DNA from: Micractinium sp. NFX-FRZ
Lineage: Eukaryota; Chlorophyta; Trebouxiophyceae; Chlorellales; Chlorellaceae
NCBI GenBank assembly: GCA_029339195.1
Contig: JAPTJF010000730.1
Span: forward strand, 1 to 17,554
Length of the DNA: 17,554 nt
Reading direction: 5' to 3'
Under the pieces are notes generated by a model. That model saw nothing but the letters and a program-made list of their open reading frames with translations, had not been told where the DNA came from and ran no database searches. The position numbers and the translations under genes were made by a program. Of this stretch, positions 1 to 9,500 are shown piece by piece; positions within the stretch are counted from its first letter, which is position 1; the number at the start of each line of letters is the position of its first letter.

Positions 1-56
1 CCCCGACATGGGGGCCCACACCTCTGCTGGTTTCCTCAACCCACGCCCAAGGGCGT

Positions 57-77
57 ATTCTTCTTCTTCTTCTTCAG
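57..77 (+). repeat. (CTT)n tract ending in CAG, likely splice acceptor before ORF1
   Basis: About six TTC units followed by AG directly precede the ORF1 ATG. The pyrimidine run and AG are what a 3' splice site needs, so ORF1 may have an upstream exon outside the window. Confidence 0.5.
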
Positions 78-629
78 ATGATCGCCAACCAGGGCCAGCA
101 GCAGCAGGCGGCGGGGCAGGCGGCGCTGGCAATCCCCGGCGACTCCTTCCTCACCAGCATCCTCGCCTTCACACGTAAGATAGCAGCCGACTCGGATGCT
201 GTCACCCGCCAGCAGCTGCAGCAGTTTTTGGTCCGCGCAGTGCTCGCCATGGTGATGCAGAGCCAGCAGACGGGTCTGATCCTCAGCGGGCCGCTGCTTG
301 ACAGCCTGCTGGCCATGCTGGCGGCCAGCCCGGAGCAGGCGGAGTCTGTGCTGCTGGCGCAGGCCTGCCTGCAGGTGCAGGCCATGGGCGTGGCCACAAC
401 CGCGTCTGCCGCCGGCGCCCCCGGCGTCGCAGGCGTCGCGAGCGCCGGGCCCAGCCGCCCCCGCCGCGCCGCCGGCCCCAACGACATCTGCCACGAGTGC
501 GGGATCGCAGGCCACTGGGCCGTCACCTGCCGCGTCAAGAAGGACGTGGATGGGAACCCCGTGGTGCGCGGCGCCAACAAGTTTGCCCCCCAGAACAAGA
601 AGCCGCGGCCGGATGGGCCGGCGGCCTAA
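78..629 (+). CDS. Gag-like protein with CCHC zinc knuckle (ORF1)
   Basis: The 183-aa product starts at ATG 78, immediately after a (CTT)n pyrimidine tract and CAG that resemble a splice acceptor, so more N-terminal sequence could exist upstream. Residues 1-20 are Gln/Ala-rich, and residues 22-105 look helical. Residues 110-135 are an Ala/Pro/Arg-rich linker. A zinc knuckle follows at C138-x2-C141-x4-H146-x4-C151 (nt 489-530), then a basic Lys/Arg/Pro tail. CCHC knuckles bind nucleic acid in retroelement Gag proteins, so packaging element RNA is the likely role. The helical part was not recognised as any named capsid fold. The TAA at 627-629 is followed after one base by a GTGAGT donor. The location directly upstream of the RT ORF supports the Gag assignment. 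Confidence 0.75.
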   Translation: MIANQGQQQQAAGQAALAIPGDSFLTSILAFTRKIAADSDAVTRQQLQQFLVRAVLAMVMQSQQTGLILSGPLLDSLLAMLAASPEQAESVLLAQACLQVQAMGVATTASAAGAPGVAGVASAGPSRPRRAAGPNDICHECGIAGHWAVTCRVKKDVDGNPVVRGANKFAPQNKKPRPDGPAA

Positions 630-630
630 T

Positions 631-1118
631 GTGAGTGCTAAGGGGCAGTCTTGTGGGCATCGGGCGCAGTCCTGGCCGGGTGGGGGCCGTTGAGCCGCCC
701 ACGCCGGTGTCAGCTGCTTGGGGCCTAACCTGCACTGTGCCTGCATCTTGTCTGCAGCGACGACTCGAAGTACCTTCCCTCCTGCCTGTTGTTGCGCCGC
801 CCGCCTGCCTGCAGCCGAGTGGAGTCGCGCCGGCTGCCCGTCGCCGTTCGGCGGGCGGCCGGCGGTCCCCCCCTGCAGGCCCTGTCTCACACACCTCTCT
901 CCCCTGCTGCAGCCTTCCCCTCCCCAACCCCACACACATACACTTGCATTCTGCATGCCCCAGGCAGCTGCTGCCCACCATTTCCACGCACACCGAAGCA
1001 GCACCAGGGCCAGGGGGCCGCTGGGGGCTGGCTGTCGGGGGTGGTGCCCGTCTCGGCAGGCCTGCGCCTGGCCACAAATCTGGTTGCTGAACGGAGGGTT
1101 CCGTCCCTGCCGCTGCAG
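631..1118 (+). other. Predicted intron between Gag-like ORF and RT ORF
   Basis: The donor is GTGAGT at 631, one base after the ORF1 stop, and the acceptor is CTGCAG ending at 1118. Removing this 488-nt segment places the RT-ORF ATG (1124) only six bases after the ORF1 TAA. Other acceptors exist inside it, for example CTGCAG ending near 757, so a small extra exon is possible. The open frames inside are low-complexity Pro/Arg/Ser and match nothing recognised; no other structure was seen. Confidence 0.5.
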
Positions 1119-1123
1119 GCCCG

Positions 1124-4100
1124 ATGGGGCACAAGCATCGAGAGCTGGCGGCTGGCAGCAGCAGCCAGCACGGCGTGACCCGCGCGCGGCAGGCGGCGGG
1201 AGCGCACAGTGAGAGTGAAGCGCGCGAGCAGCAGCAGCGCTGGGCCAAGCGGCCCAAGCTTTTGTGCGGCGGCGCAGCCGCGGGGGTGCAGCCTGCAGGG
1301 CACCCGCCGGCGGCTGAGTTTTTCGATCCTTTCAAGCAGCTCCTGCCTGACGGCTGGTGGTCGTCGGACGACCTGCTGCCCGGCAACTGGGAATCTTTCT
1401 CAGGTGCATAGCCGGCCGCTTGGCGGCGTCCGGGCTTCCTTGCGTGCTTTTATATTTCATGGCCACTAGTGGGCGCATTTTGTGTAGCATGAACTGGATT
1501 TCATGGCTTTTATGATTGATAGATATGGGGCGTCTGGCCCGTGCAGCGCTTCTTATTGTGCTGGGGTAGTGTGAAACTGACCGCCGGCAGTACACTGAGA
1601 AACAGGGCAAGCCTACCGTACTGCTGCAGAAGCCCAGGTTATTCGGGCAGCAACGTTGATTCCGGCACCTTCCAGCCTCCAGTCTCTTCTTGATGAAGCG
1701 CCCCGTGCGGCGAAGCAGCCGGCAGGGGCACAACAGGCAGCGTCCTTCGTGGCAGGCAAGTTGTTCGATACCGGTGGGTCCAGAGCACAGTGGATGCGGC
1801 TGGAGCCCAGTTCAGTTCTGAAGCGAGTAGTGGTGGACGGCTTCTCTGAGTTTTTGCGTTTCCCGAGTGGGCGAGCAAGGCCGTTGCGCACTAACAACAC
1901 ACTCAGAGCGCTCAAGGAGCGCCAGTTCGTGACAGCTGAAATAGCAGACATGTGCATCACTGGCGCGGTGTCCGACGTGACACACCTGCGCAACGACACG
2001 CGGGAAGTGTGCTACATCTTGGGGCTGCTGGTGGCGGAGCGCCACGGGTGAGTGCTGCCGAGTGTGGGCGGCTGCTTTCTCACGGGGGCATGTCTGGCAG
2101 GCTGCCGGTGCGGGCCGCCAATGAGCCGGCGCGGGCTCGCCCGCTACTGACAGGCAGGCCGGGAGGGCCCCCTTTCTCCGTCCCCGGCTGCACCTGCTGC
2201 AGCAAGTTTAGACTTTGTTGGGACGCACGTAAGCTGAATGAGCAGATACGGTGCGACAAGTTCAAGTTTGAGACCGTCGACATCGCTGCGCGCCTGATGA
2301 GGCCGGGGGACTTCATGTTCGTCATCGACAGTGAGTGGGAGGGGCGCGCTGCCGAGGGCGCGACCAGGGCGCAGCCACGGGCGGGCGCAGGCCGCAGCAA
2401 CGAAGCGCCAAGGGGGCGCCAAGGGGGCGCCAGCTCAGCGGGGCGCTAGGGGGGCGCCGGCGGGGCGCCGGCGGGAGCGCCAGCTCAGCTGGGCGCAGGC
2501 GGGGACGCAGAGGGGCGGGGCTGCTGCCTAATTCGACGCCCCTTTCCAAGTGTTGCAGTGAAGTCCGGCTATCACCAGATTCCCTTGAAGGAGAGCTTCA
2601 AGCGCTTTTGCTGCTTCGAGTGGGAGGGGAGGGTGTACCGCTGGAACGTGCTGCCATTCGGCATCTCGACCGCTCCCCGCACCTACTCTAAGCTCTCCAG
2701 GCTGATGCTGGCCATGTGGCGGAAGGAGGGCATCCGCTGCAGCAACTACATTGACGAGTGAGTGGGCGCTCAGGCCGCGGATGCGGGGGGAAGGCTGCTG
2801 GGGCCCTGCCTGAGTCGGGGGCTGCGCGCAGGAAGGGCTCAGCCGGCAGGGGCCCGGCGCTGCCGGGAGCGCAAGTGAGGGCACGGCAGCGGGCACTTGG
2901 CAGCCCTGCCACCCATCTCGTCCTGCCTGCCCTGCATCCTGCAGCTTCATCTTTTTTGCCCGCTCCAAGGAGGAGGCGGAGGCACTGCGCGACCGCGTGC
3001 TGGCCGACATGCGGCGGCTGGGCTGGCTGGCCAACATGGCCAAGAGCCAGCTGGCGCCTAGTCAGCGGGTGGCCTACCTAGGGTATGAGCTGTGCTCCGC
3101 TCCTGCCCCCTTTGTCCAAGTGCCGTCGGCTAAGGTCCGCAAGTGCCGGGAGAAGATACGATACCTGTTGAGCCGGCGGGAGTCGCTCGGCGCTAGCGTG
3201 GCCTTCATTGGCACCACCGTGGCCTCCGTCGCCGGAAGTGAGTGGGGGATGGGGCTGCGCGGCTGGTGGTGTCCTGGGCGCCAGGCCCCCTGCGGCTGCG
3301 TAACTGCCTTCTTGGGACAGCTGCTGAAGCCAGAGCTGCGCTAATAAAGGGCGGGCGGCTCACCAGTGCCAGTGCGGCGGGCGAGGACCTGCCCCGACAG
3401 CTGACGGCAGGGTGGCATGCTGACGCCACGTCTTCCCCTCCGCCTGGTCCTGCAGCGCTCCAGTCGTTCAGGCACGCGGTTGGGCCAGTGCCTGTGTTCA
3501 CCAAAGCTCTTTACAAGTGCTTAGGGGACCTGCCGGAGTTGTTCCCACAGTCCGGCATCGCTTGGCGCGACTTTAAGGCCACCGTCACCCTCTCTGACGC
3601 CGCCTGGGCGGAGCTTGAGTTCTGGTACCAGCGGCTGCCAGTGTGGAACGGCAGGGCGGTGAGCCCACTGCGCACAACGCGAGTACTGTACACGGACGCC
3701 AGCGGCGGCGGCTGGGGCGCCCTGTTGGCGCGAGTACGGGGCCGCAGCTACGCGCCAGGCGTGCTGCAGATGTCGTCCGCTTGGGACACCATAGACTCGG
3801 TGAGCTTGTGGGGGCCATAGGGGAGGCGCGGTTGGGCGCTTGCCGCTGCTGGGCCACGCCGGTCGGGCAGGCTTGCTTCTGCCAAGGCATGCAGGCAGGC
3901 GGGCCGGCCGCTATTGGGGCACCCCGGCGGGGGCCTCCGCCTGCCGCCGGCGTGCGCGGCACAGGGCACCGAGGGTTCTGGTGCCGGTGACTGAGGGAAG
4001 GCTGCCCTGCCCTGCTCTGCCTGCAGCACGACTCGGTGCTTACCGAGCTGAAGGGCCTGTGGCGGGCGCTGGTGGCAGGCACTCGCCTGGGCGAGCTGGC

Positions 4101-4782
4101 GGGCCAGCAGGTGCTCCACCGCACTGACAGCATCTCCACCTATGCTCTCGTGGGACGGGGTGGCACCTGCCGCAGCGACAGGCTGCAGGCGCTTGTGCGC
4201 TTGATCTGGGCCTGGTGCATGGTCCATGATGTTAGACTGGAGACACTGTTTGTGGGCTCCGATGCGATCATTCTTTCGGGTACTGATGCTCTGTCCCGCT
4301 TTGACGACCAGTCAGATTGCCGGCTTCGGCCGGAGCTGTTTGCTTCCCTCTGGGACAAGTTTGGGCCTTTTGACTTTGACCGATTTGCCTCTTTTGCCAA
4401 TGTTCAACGGGTGCCCAGCTCTGGAGCACGCCTGGCCTACAACTCCCTCTTTCTAGATGAAGGCAGTGCAGGGCTTGATGCCCTGGCTGCAGACTGGTCC
4501 GGTACCAGAAGCTATGCGTTCCCCCCCTCTCACCTGATTTCCCAAGTGTTGGCTGTTGTGCGCTCTAGCAAGTCCACCTGCGTCCTCGTTGCCCCAGTCT
4601 GGCCCTCCCAAGTTTGGTGGCCCGTGCTCCTCGACCTTGCTGTTGATTCCATGCCGCTCGGGCAGGCCGCCAGCATGTGCACGCCGGGCGCAGCGGGGGT
4701 ATCCCACCCGCTTGGCAAGGGCTGGGACGTTAGCATACCTGTCGCTTACAAAGCATTCTTGCTGGACGGCGCCAAGTTGTAA
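1124..4782 (+). CDS. DIRS-type reverse transcriptase / RNase H (ORF2, 7 exons)
   Basis: Exons are read at 1124-1403, 1630-2047, 2203-2330, 2559-2757, 2945-3237, 3456-3799 and 4027-4782, with GT-AG junctions that keep phase and give about 805 aa. The reverse transcriptase spans roughly residues 160-440: KFRLCWDARKLN near 234, VIDMKSGYHQIPL near 273 (first catalytic Asp), LPFGISTAPRTYSKL, and YIDD at 339-342, assembled across an intron. RNase H follows, with YTDAS near 518, TELK near 560, HRTDS near 585 and TDALSR near 640. The last 150 residues (FDFDRFAS, YAFPPSHLI, APVWPSQVWW) match the C-terminal segment usual after RNase H in DIRS elements. The protein would copy element RNA into cDNA. ATG 1124 is the first Met after an acceptor, and an in-frame stop lies upstream at 1088. 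All core catalytic residues appear intact, with no internal stop. N-terminal residues 1-90 are unrecognised and could be part of a fusion with ORF1. Confidence 0.88.
2048..2202 (+). other. Intron in RT domain before KFRLCWDARKLN
   Basis: Donor GTGAGT at 2048 and acceptor CTGCAG ending at 2202. Exon 2 ends with two bases of a Gly codon, and the next exon supplies the third, so the conserved RT motif reads on without a break. Length 155 nt. Confidence 0.8.
2331..2558 (+). other. Intron inside RT motif VID/MKSGYHQ, with internal GGCGCC repeats
   Basis: Donor GTGAGT at 2331 and acceptor TTGCAG ending at 2558 rejoin A and TG into a Met codon between VID and KSGYHQ. The interior is very G-rich. 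It carries iterated GGGGGCGCC units and two copies of GCGCCAGCTCAGC (about 2428-2440 and 2477-2489), which suggests local tandem duplication within the intron. Confidence 0.8.
2758..2944 (+). other. Intron splitting the RT catalytic YIDD motif
   Basis: Donor GTGAGT at 2758 and acceptor CTGCAG ending at 2944. The exon ends TAC ATT GAC GA and the next begins C TTC ATC, so the second catalytic Asp codon of YIDD is built from both exons. Unspliced, the frame reads YIDE and then stops within two codons. This is strong evidence for the intron. Confidence 0.9.
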
Positions 4783-4909
4783 ATGCCACGAGACCTAACT
4801 CAGTGCAACAAGCGCGAGCAGCGCGAATGACAGGGTGGGGGCAGGGCTGGGAAGCGCGTGGACAGACGTCAATGCTGACACCGACGGTCCCATCCGCCCT
4901 CGCCTGCAG
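4783..4909 (+). other. Short spacer between RT/RNase H ORF and recombinase ORF
   Basis: The spacer is 127 nt. An ATG at 4783 directly abuts the RT-ORF stop and opens a 15-codon frame. I tested the GT and GC donors in it and none joins it in phase to the PHD exon. How ORF3 translation starts is therefore open. Confidence 0.4.
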
Positions 4910-6133
4910 CTGCAGGCTTGGATTCCATCGTCTGCCTGGTGTGCCTCGAGCCGCAGCCGGAGCACAATATGCTGCTGTGCGGTGGGTGCAACCGAGGGTG
5001 CCACACCACGTGCATGCTGATGGCGGATGAGCAGATCCCGGCATGCGAGTGGTACTGCGCGGATTGCTGGCTGGCGGGCGCAGCGGGGCCAGGGGGCGGC
5101 GTTGCCGCAGCTCCTCGCCAGCACGCGGGGCCAGCAAGCCAGGGCGGCAGCCATCCGCCCGCCTCACCGCAGCTGGCAGCGCTGCCGGACGAGCGCACAC
5201 AGCGCATGCTGCGGGAGGCGCAGCGCAGCCAGGCCGGCAGGAGGCAGGCGGTACCGCAGGCGCAGTGGGACATGCGGTATCTCGCGGGCGCTGCGGAGCA
5301 GCTCCCAGCCTGGCTGCGCGGCCGGCTGGCGGACGCCTCCCACCGCACTTACGAGTCTCAGCAGGCGCAGTTTTTCCAGTATTGCGAGCTGGCAGGGCTG
5401 CCGGCTGCAGGCTCGATGGCTCAGCTGGCGCATCAGCTTGCCTGCTGGGTGATGGGCCGGGCGGTGCATGGCTACAAGTACTCCACGATTGAGCTGGGGG
5501 TGTACGCGGTGCAGGACTGGGCTGCACACCAGCACGGCTGGGACAGGCTGGCACAGGAGGTGCAGCTGAAGGACGCTCTGCGGGTGGCTCAGCGGTGAGT
5601 GCGGTCCTGCCGCCGCCGGTACCGCTGCCGGGCAGGCCAGGCTGCATGACGGGCCCGGGCGCCGTTCTTGCCGCGCAGCGCCTGGCGTGTGTCTGCTGCT
5701 CAAGCCAGGTCCTCTTGCCGCCTGCATTCTTGACCGCAGCACCCGCGGGGCGGGAAAGGTTCGCAAGCTGCCCATCACCCCGGAGCTGCTGGCGCTCATG
5801 CTGTCGGAGCTGGCGCGGGAGGGCGGCTGGCTGGCGGCCCGTGACGCGTGCTTCTACGTCGTCACTTTTTGCGGCATGCTCCGCGGCGGGGAGTCCTTGG
5901 CACTTTGCTGGCGCGACGTGCAGCTGCTGCCCGAAGGGGTGGAGCTGTTCATCCTCTTCTCCAAGACTGACCAGCAGGCGGCGGGCTCCCACGTGCTGCT
6001 GGGGGCCCTTCCTGGCGGCCCGGTGGACCCGGCGCAGTATGTTCAGGCCTGGCGTGGCCTGGCAGGCGGAAACCCGGACAGCCCTGTATTTCTGACGAAA
6101 GACGGCACTAAGGCAGTGGCCAAGGACCACTAA
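4910..6133 (+). CDS. PHD finger-tyrosine recombinase fusion (ORF3, 2 exons, C-terminally truncated)
   Basis: Two exons, about 4910-5594 and 5740-6133, encode about 356 visible residues; the start is not resolved. The frame opens after CTGCAG acceptors ending at 4909 and 4915, with no ATG before the first Cys, so an upstream exon is likely. A PHD finger (nt 4933-5070) shows a full C4HC3 set: CLVC, CGGC, HTTC, CADC with EWYC. PHD fingers usually read histone H3 tails. After a Pro/Ala linker comes an integrase-type N-terminal SAM-like domain (about 5290-5594), then part of the recombinase catalytic domain. The Arg box is GMLRGGE (Arg codon 5882-5884) and the Lys is in FSKTDQ (codon 5963-5965). 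The HxxR box and nucleophilic Tyr, expected about 60-120 residues later, are absent: the frame stops at TAA 6131-6133. Its role would be integrating element DNA; this copy should be inactive unless a missing exon lies elsewhere. Confidence 0.82.
5595..5739 (+). other. Intron between SAM-like and catalytic parts of the recombinase
   Basis: Donor GTGAGT at 5595 and acceptor ACCGCAG ending at 5739. Exon 1 ends with CG and exon 2 supplies C, giving an Arg codon and the in-frame continuation TRGAGKVRKLPI. A nearer acceptor ending at 5678 would break the phase. Confidence 0.75.
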
Positions 6134-6160
6134 TTGGCAAGGACAGTCTGGATATCCAGG
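6132..6160 (+). repeat. Left copy of 29-nt imperfect direct repeat
   Basis: AATT, then 16 bases starting with a GCAAG core, then ATATCCAGG. The same blocks with the same 20-base offset occur at 17478-17506. About 19 of 29 positions agree, including the outer 4 and 9 bases. It overlaps the recombinase stop codon. Confidence 0.45.
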
Positions 6161-6538
6161 TCCAGAGCCCTGATCCAGACCTTCCCGCCCAGAGAAGGGG
6201 GTGGCCTGGACCGCAGCTCCCCTGGCCTGGATTGCCCCAGCCTGGCCCAGAACTCGTCCAGGCCTGCCTTGCCCAGTCCAGACCTGTCCCAGGACGTCGG
6301 TACCAGGCTCAGGCTACCCAGCCCGGCCTGTCCAGGCCAGCCAGACCTGATGCAGCGCCGGCCGCAGCGCGCCCGCCAGGTCCAGAGGTCCCGTCCAGTC
6401 CAGAGGTCTCCCTCTCCTCGTCTCCTTCGCAGCTCCTCCTGTAACTGACCAACTACACGTCGTCTTAAGCGCCAGAACCCAGGAAGCCTAGTGGCGGCGC
6501 TGAACGTCCAGCGCCGCCCGCACCGCTGCGGCGCAGGC
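6134..6538 (+). repeat. CCAG/CCTGG-rich low-complexity tract, no gene
   Basis: This stretch starts right after the truncated recombinase. It contains the perfect 12-nt palindrome CTGGATATCCAG (6149-6160). Many irregular CCAG, CCAGG, CCTGG and GTCCAG units follow down to about 6420. Open frames here are Pro/Gln/Arg low-complexity and look non-coding. From about 6430 the composition returns to normal toward the start of the next gene. The tract could be a degenerate minisatellite or the subterminal repeat region of a transposon. Confidence 0.6.
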
Positions 6539-9500
6539 ATGCGCATTCTTGCTATTCTGCTCCTCTTCGCCGCCGCGGTGCCCAACAACGGCGACATGAG
6601 CGGCCCAGGCGAGTGCCTTCGCGCGCGCCGAACGCCCATTCTGTCAGCCGTGTGCCCCCTGCGCCTATAACATATGCTCTTCTGCCGCCACAATCGTGCC
6701 GCAGGCTCATGTGCCGGAGCCGGATGCCCCGCCCCTTTTGGCACCGGCGGCGGCAGCGGCGGCGCTCTCACCGGCGGGCAGGCGCTTGCCCTTGCGGTCG
6801 GCAACCTCCCGGCCCCTGCTTTTGCTCACTTTTTGCTGTTGATGCACATGAAGCCGCACGACATGCCTGCCAACCTGTACTACGAGCGCATTGCCCCCAT
6901 CATAGAGGCGCAGCACCGGTGCGGCATCAACTCGGACTGGCTGCGGGCAACCTGGGAGGCCACGATGATTGCTGCGCCAACTGCTGCCGCGAGCGAGGTG
7001 GGTGCTTCCACTCGGATGGTGCATGGAATGCCTTGCAGGTGCCCCCCGTGCCGAGGCTTTGGGCCAGCGCTGGCGTGTGCCGCGCTGGCATGTGCTGCCG
7101 CCGATCGCGCCTGCGCGCCAGTGCAGCTCCCCTCACCCCAGCGCCATCACCTGTGCCCTCACCCGTGCCACACTCCTCTTCTGCGCCCTCACACCCTGCA
7201 GGCTGACCTCAAAGCCTCGCTCAACGAGGCGTGCATCAGCTACTGCGCTGCGCCACGCGTCCAGCAGTGCATGGTGTGCGCAGGGGCTCTGCAGGAGCAC
7301 GTTGCCGGCCACAAGCCGTTCTTCTATCGTGACCTGGAGGGCGGCGTGCAGGGCACAGCCATCTACAAGACCTGCCCCGACTGCAACTCCTACTACGACA
7401 TCAACGACTGGAGCAATGGCACAGGCACGCAGGGGTGTGAGAGCCAGGCCGTATCGGGTAGCGTGCACTAAAGCATATGCTCTACAGCCGCGCTGCACTT
7501 GGTGCAGGCGACATTTAACGGTCACGCCTGTTTGTGGGTGCTGGTGCCAACAATTCGCTTCCTCCTCCACCTTGGTGCCCGCTCGCTCTCCTGCAGTGCC
7601 GGCAGAGCAGCGCATCTTCCAGCCATACCCTCGTCACCTGCGCCACCCCGACACGTTCAAGTACAGCCGCCAGACGTTCTTCCTCACCTCCATGTTCAAC
7701 AACTACGACGGCGCGCAGTACTACAACCACTCCACATTCATTGGGCACGTGCGCGCCAACAACCATGCTGCCGGCACAGGTAACTGCAGCGGGGAATGGG
7801 GTGTGCGCGGTCGGGGCTGATGTGCTCTGTGCAGCTACGGTTACATCAGCCGGGGAGCGCTGGGGGAGCGGCCTGGCGGTGTTTGCTTTCTGTGCAGCTC
7901 CTGTGGAGGCCATGGCCTGGGGGCCCTGCTGCGATCCTTCAACTGACGGTTTGCCGCCCCTCAGCTGGGCGGCCTTCTTGGCCAAGGGCTCGCCCCACTG
8001 CCTGCGGCGGCGCAGTGTGCGGCCGTTGCACAGCATGCTTGGCACCAGCAGCTCAGCAGCTTAAAGCTGGCACTCATTTCCCACACATGCACCACGCCAC
8101 ACACCCCACCCCCCTGCCTGCAGGCGCTGACACACACAACCTGCGGGAGCAGGGCATCAGCCCCGCCGACTACCGCCACATGTGCGTTGCCCTGTTGTTG
8201 CCTGCTTCTCTGCCGGGCAGCGTGCCGGTGTTGCAGCTCCACCCGCTGCCTGCTGCGGTGCTTCGTCCTGTCTGCACTCACTGCCCTTGCACCTTGGCTG
8301 CCCACCAAATCAACCACTCCCAACCCGTGCCTCGCATGCGTGCCTCTGCGCTGCTGCAGCCAGCGCGCCGCCCTGCACCACGAGCGCTTCATGGAGGCCT
8401 ACATGATCTACACTGTGCAACAATTTGTCACAGAGCAGTGCCCCATCCTCTTCAAGCGCTTCAACGCTCGCGCTTCGCTGGACAGCCAAATTGCTGCGGT
8501 ACGGCTGCCCGCCCTCCTTCGCTGCTGCTGCTGCCTGCCTTGACTCCGCCACCTGCCTGGCACTAGCACACTGCAAATAATGTGTTGTGCTGTGCTGTGC
8601 TGTGCTGTGGCAGCGGCTGACGCAAGCACGCCTGCCAATGTCCTCTCGATGCCATCCTGTTTCTGTGCCTTCACCACGTGATGCTGCATCTCTCTTCTGC
8701 TCCTTGCTCAAGGCCCGTTAGTGAGAGCGCGCATGCGTAGGTCCCCGCTTGGAACTGACTACCGGGCACGCCGCCGTGTCTGCGTCCCTCCCGCAACACC
8801 CACCCACCCACCTCGGTGCCCCCCAACCCTCTCTTGCCCCCGACAGGTCCAAGATGCCATGTTCCACAGCCTCAATGAAGAGGCGCACGCACACATGCAG
8901 AACCCCTGCTGTGGCAACGCTCTGTGCCGCCACATCCTATCGTTGGACGGGCATGCCAAAGTGCGCCGCAGCCGCTGCAAGACGCGACTGGAGGCGCCCA
9001 GCCCCACCGGCCTCAGCGGGTTGCGGCCCCACTCGTCGCTGCAACCGTTCTGCCCCAACCAGCCTGCCAAGAAGGGCGACGGCTTCTGCAAGGTGGGTGT
9101 GTTGAAGTCTGGCACAGTAGTGTGAGAGGGCTCTGCCACGCAGCCTGCAGCGCGCCGCAGGAACCGTCCTTGCAGCCTTGGAACCAGCACTTCCTGCGGG
9201 CGAGCGTCCATGCCGCGTCTGCCGGGCACGGTGCAACCAAGCGTGCTGTGCACAATCTTCACTCATGCCCTCCTCACATGCTCCAATTCCTGCGCACCCC
9301 TGCCTCCAACCCAGAGCTGCCTGGCGGCCCGTGGCGCAGCTGCCGCCACGGCAGCCAACAGTGAGCGTGTGCTCGATGTTGAGGCGCTGGAGGCGGCTGC
9401 TGCGGCTGACGCGCAGAGCATGGTGGCAGAGGAGCGCGCACCAGACGTTTGCTCAGCGCCAGCTGTAGTTGGCAGCACGACACGCGGGCGTATGCGCATG

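Larger units (their letters stand above)
1..6133 (+). mobile_element. DIRS-type tyrosine-recombinase retrotransposon, intron-bearing, 3'-truncated
   Basis: The order Gag-like zinc knuckle, reverse transcriptase, RNase H, then tyrosine recombinase on one strand is that of DIRS-order retrotransposons. Such elements integrate with a recombinase instead of a DDE integrase and are known in Volvox (Kangaroo) and Chlamydomonas. No aspartic protease or DDE integrase was seen, which argues against LTR elements. The left terminus is not visible: position 1 may lie inside an upstream intron or 5' region. The right side ends inside the recombinase domain at a stop codon, and a CCAG-rich tract begins there. 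Split-direct or inverted terminal repeats and an internal complementary region, expected for a complete DIRS element, were not found in the window. Eight spliceosomal introns can be placed within it with matching codon phase or good consensus. It could be an old transposition-defective copy or an intron-carrying lineage. Confidence 0.88.

Noticed and set aside
36..1004. 322-codon open frame on the minus strand
   Set aside because: It lies opposite the Gag-like ORF with its CCHC knuckle. High GC content makes long antisense frames common, and no motif was seen.
4730..6130. 466-codon open frame on the minus strand
   Set aside because: It is antisense to the RT C-terminus and the PHD-recombinase exons. 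Its product is low-complexity Arg/Ala/Pro, while the + strand shows clear domains.
1..6133. LTR retrotransposon (Gypsy/Copia) or LINE
   Set aside because: No protease, DDE integrase, LTR or endonuclease was seen. A tyrosine recombinase and DIRS-type RT/RNase H are present instead.
6539..6580. Signal-peptide-like N-terminus (MRILAILLLFAAAV) of the KDZ-like protein
   Set aside because: A secretory signal does not fit a chromodomain transposase. The first exon is the least certain, and the true start may be the later Met at MSGPG or another exon.
7780..8123. Additional exon inside the 344-nt intron of the KDZ-like gene
   Set aside because: The flanking exons already join in phase, and the interior frames carry no recognisable motif.
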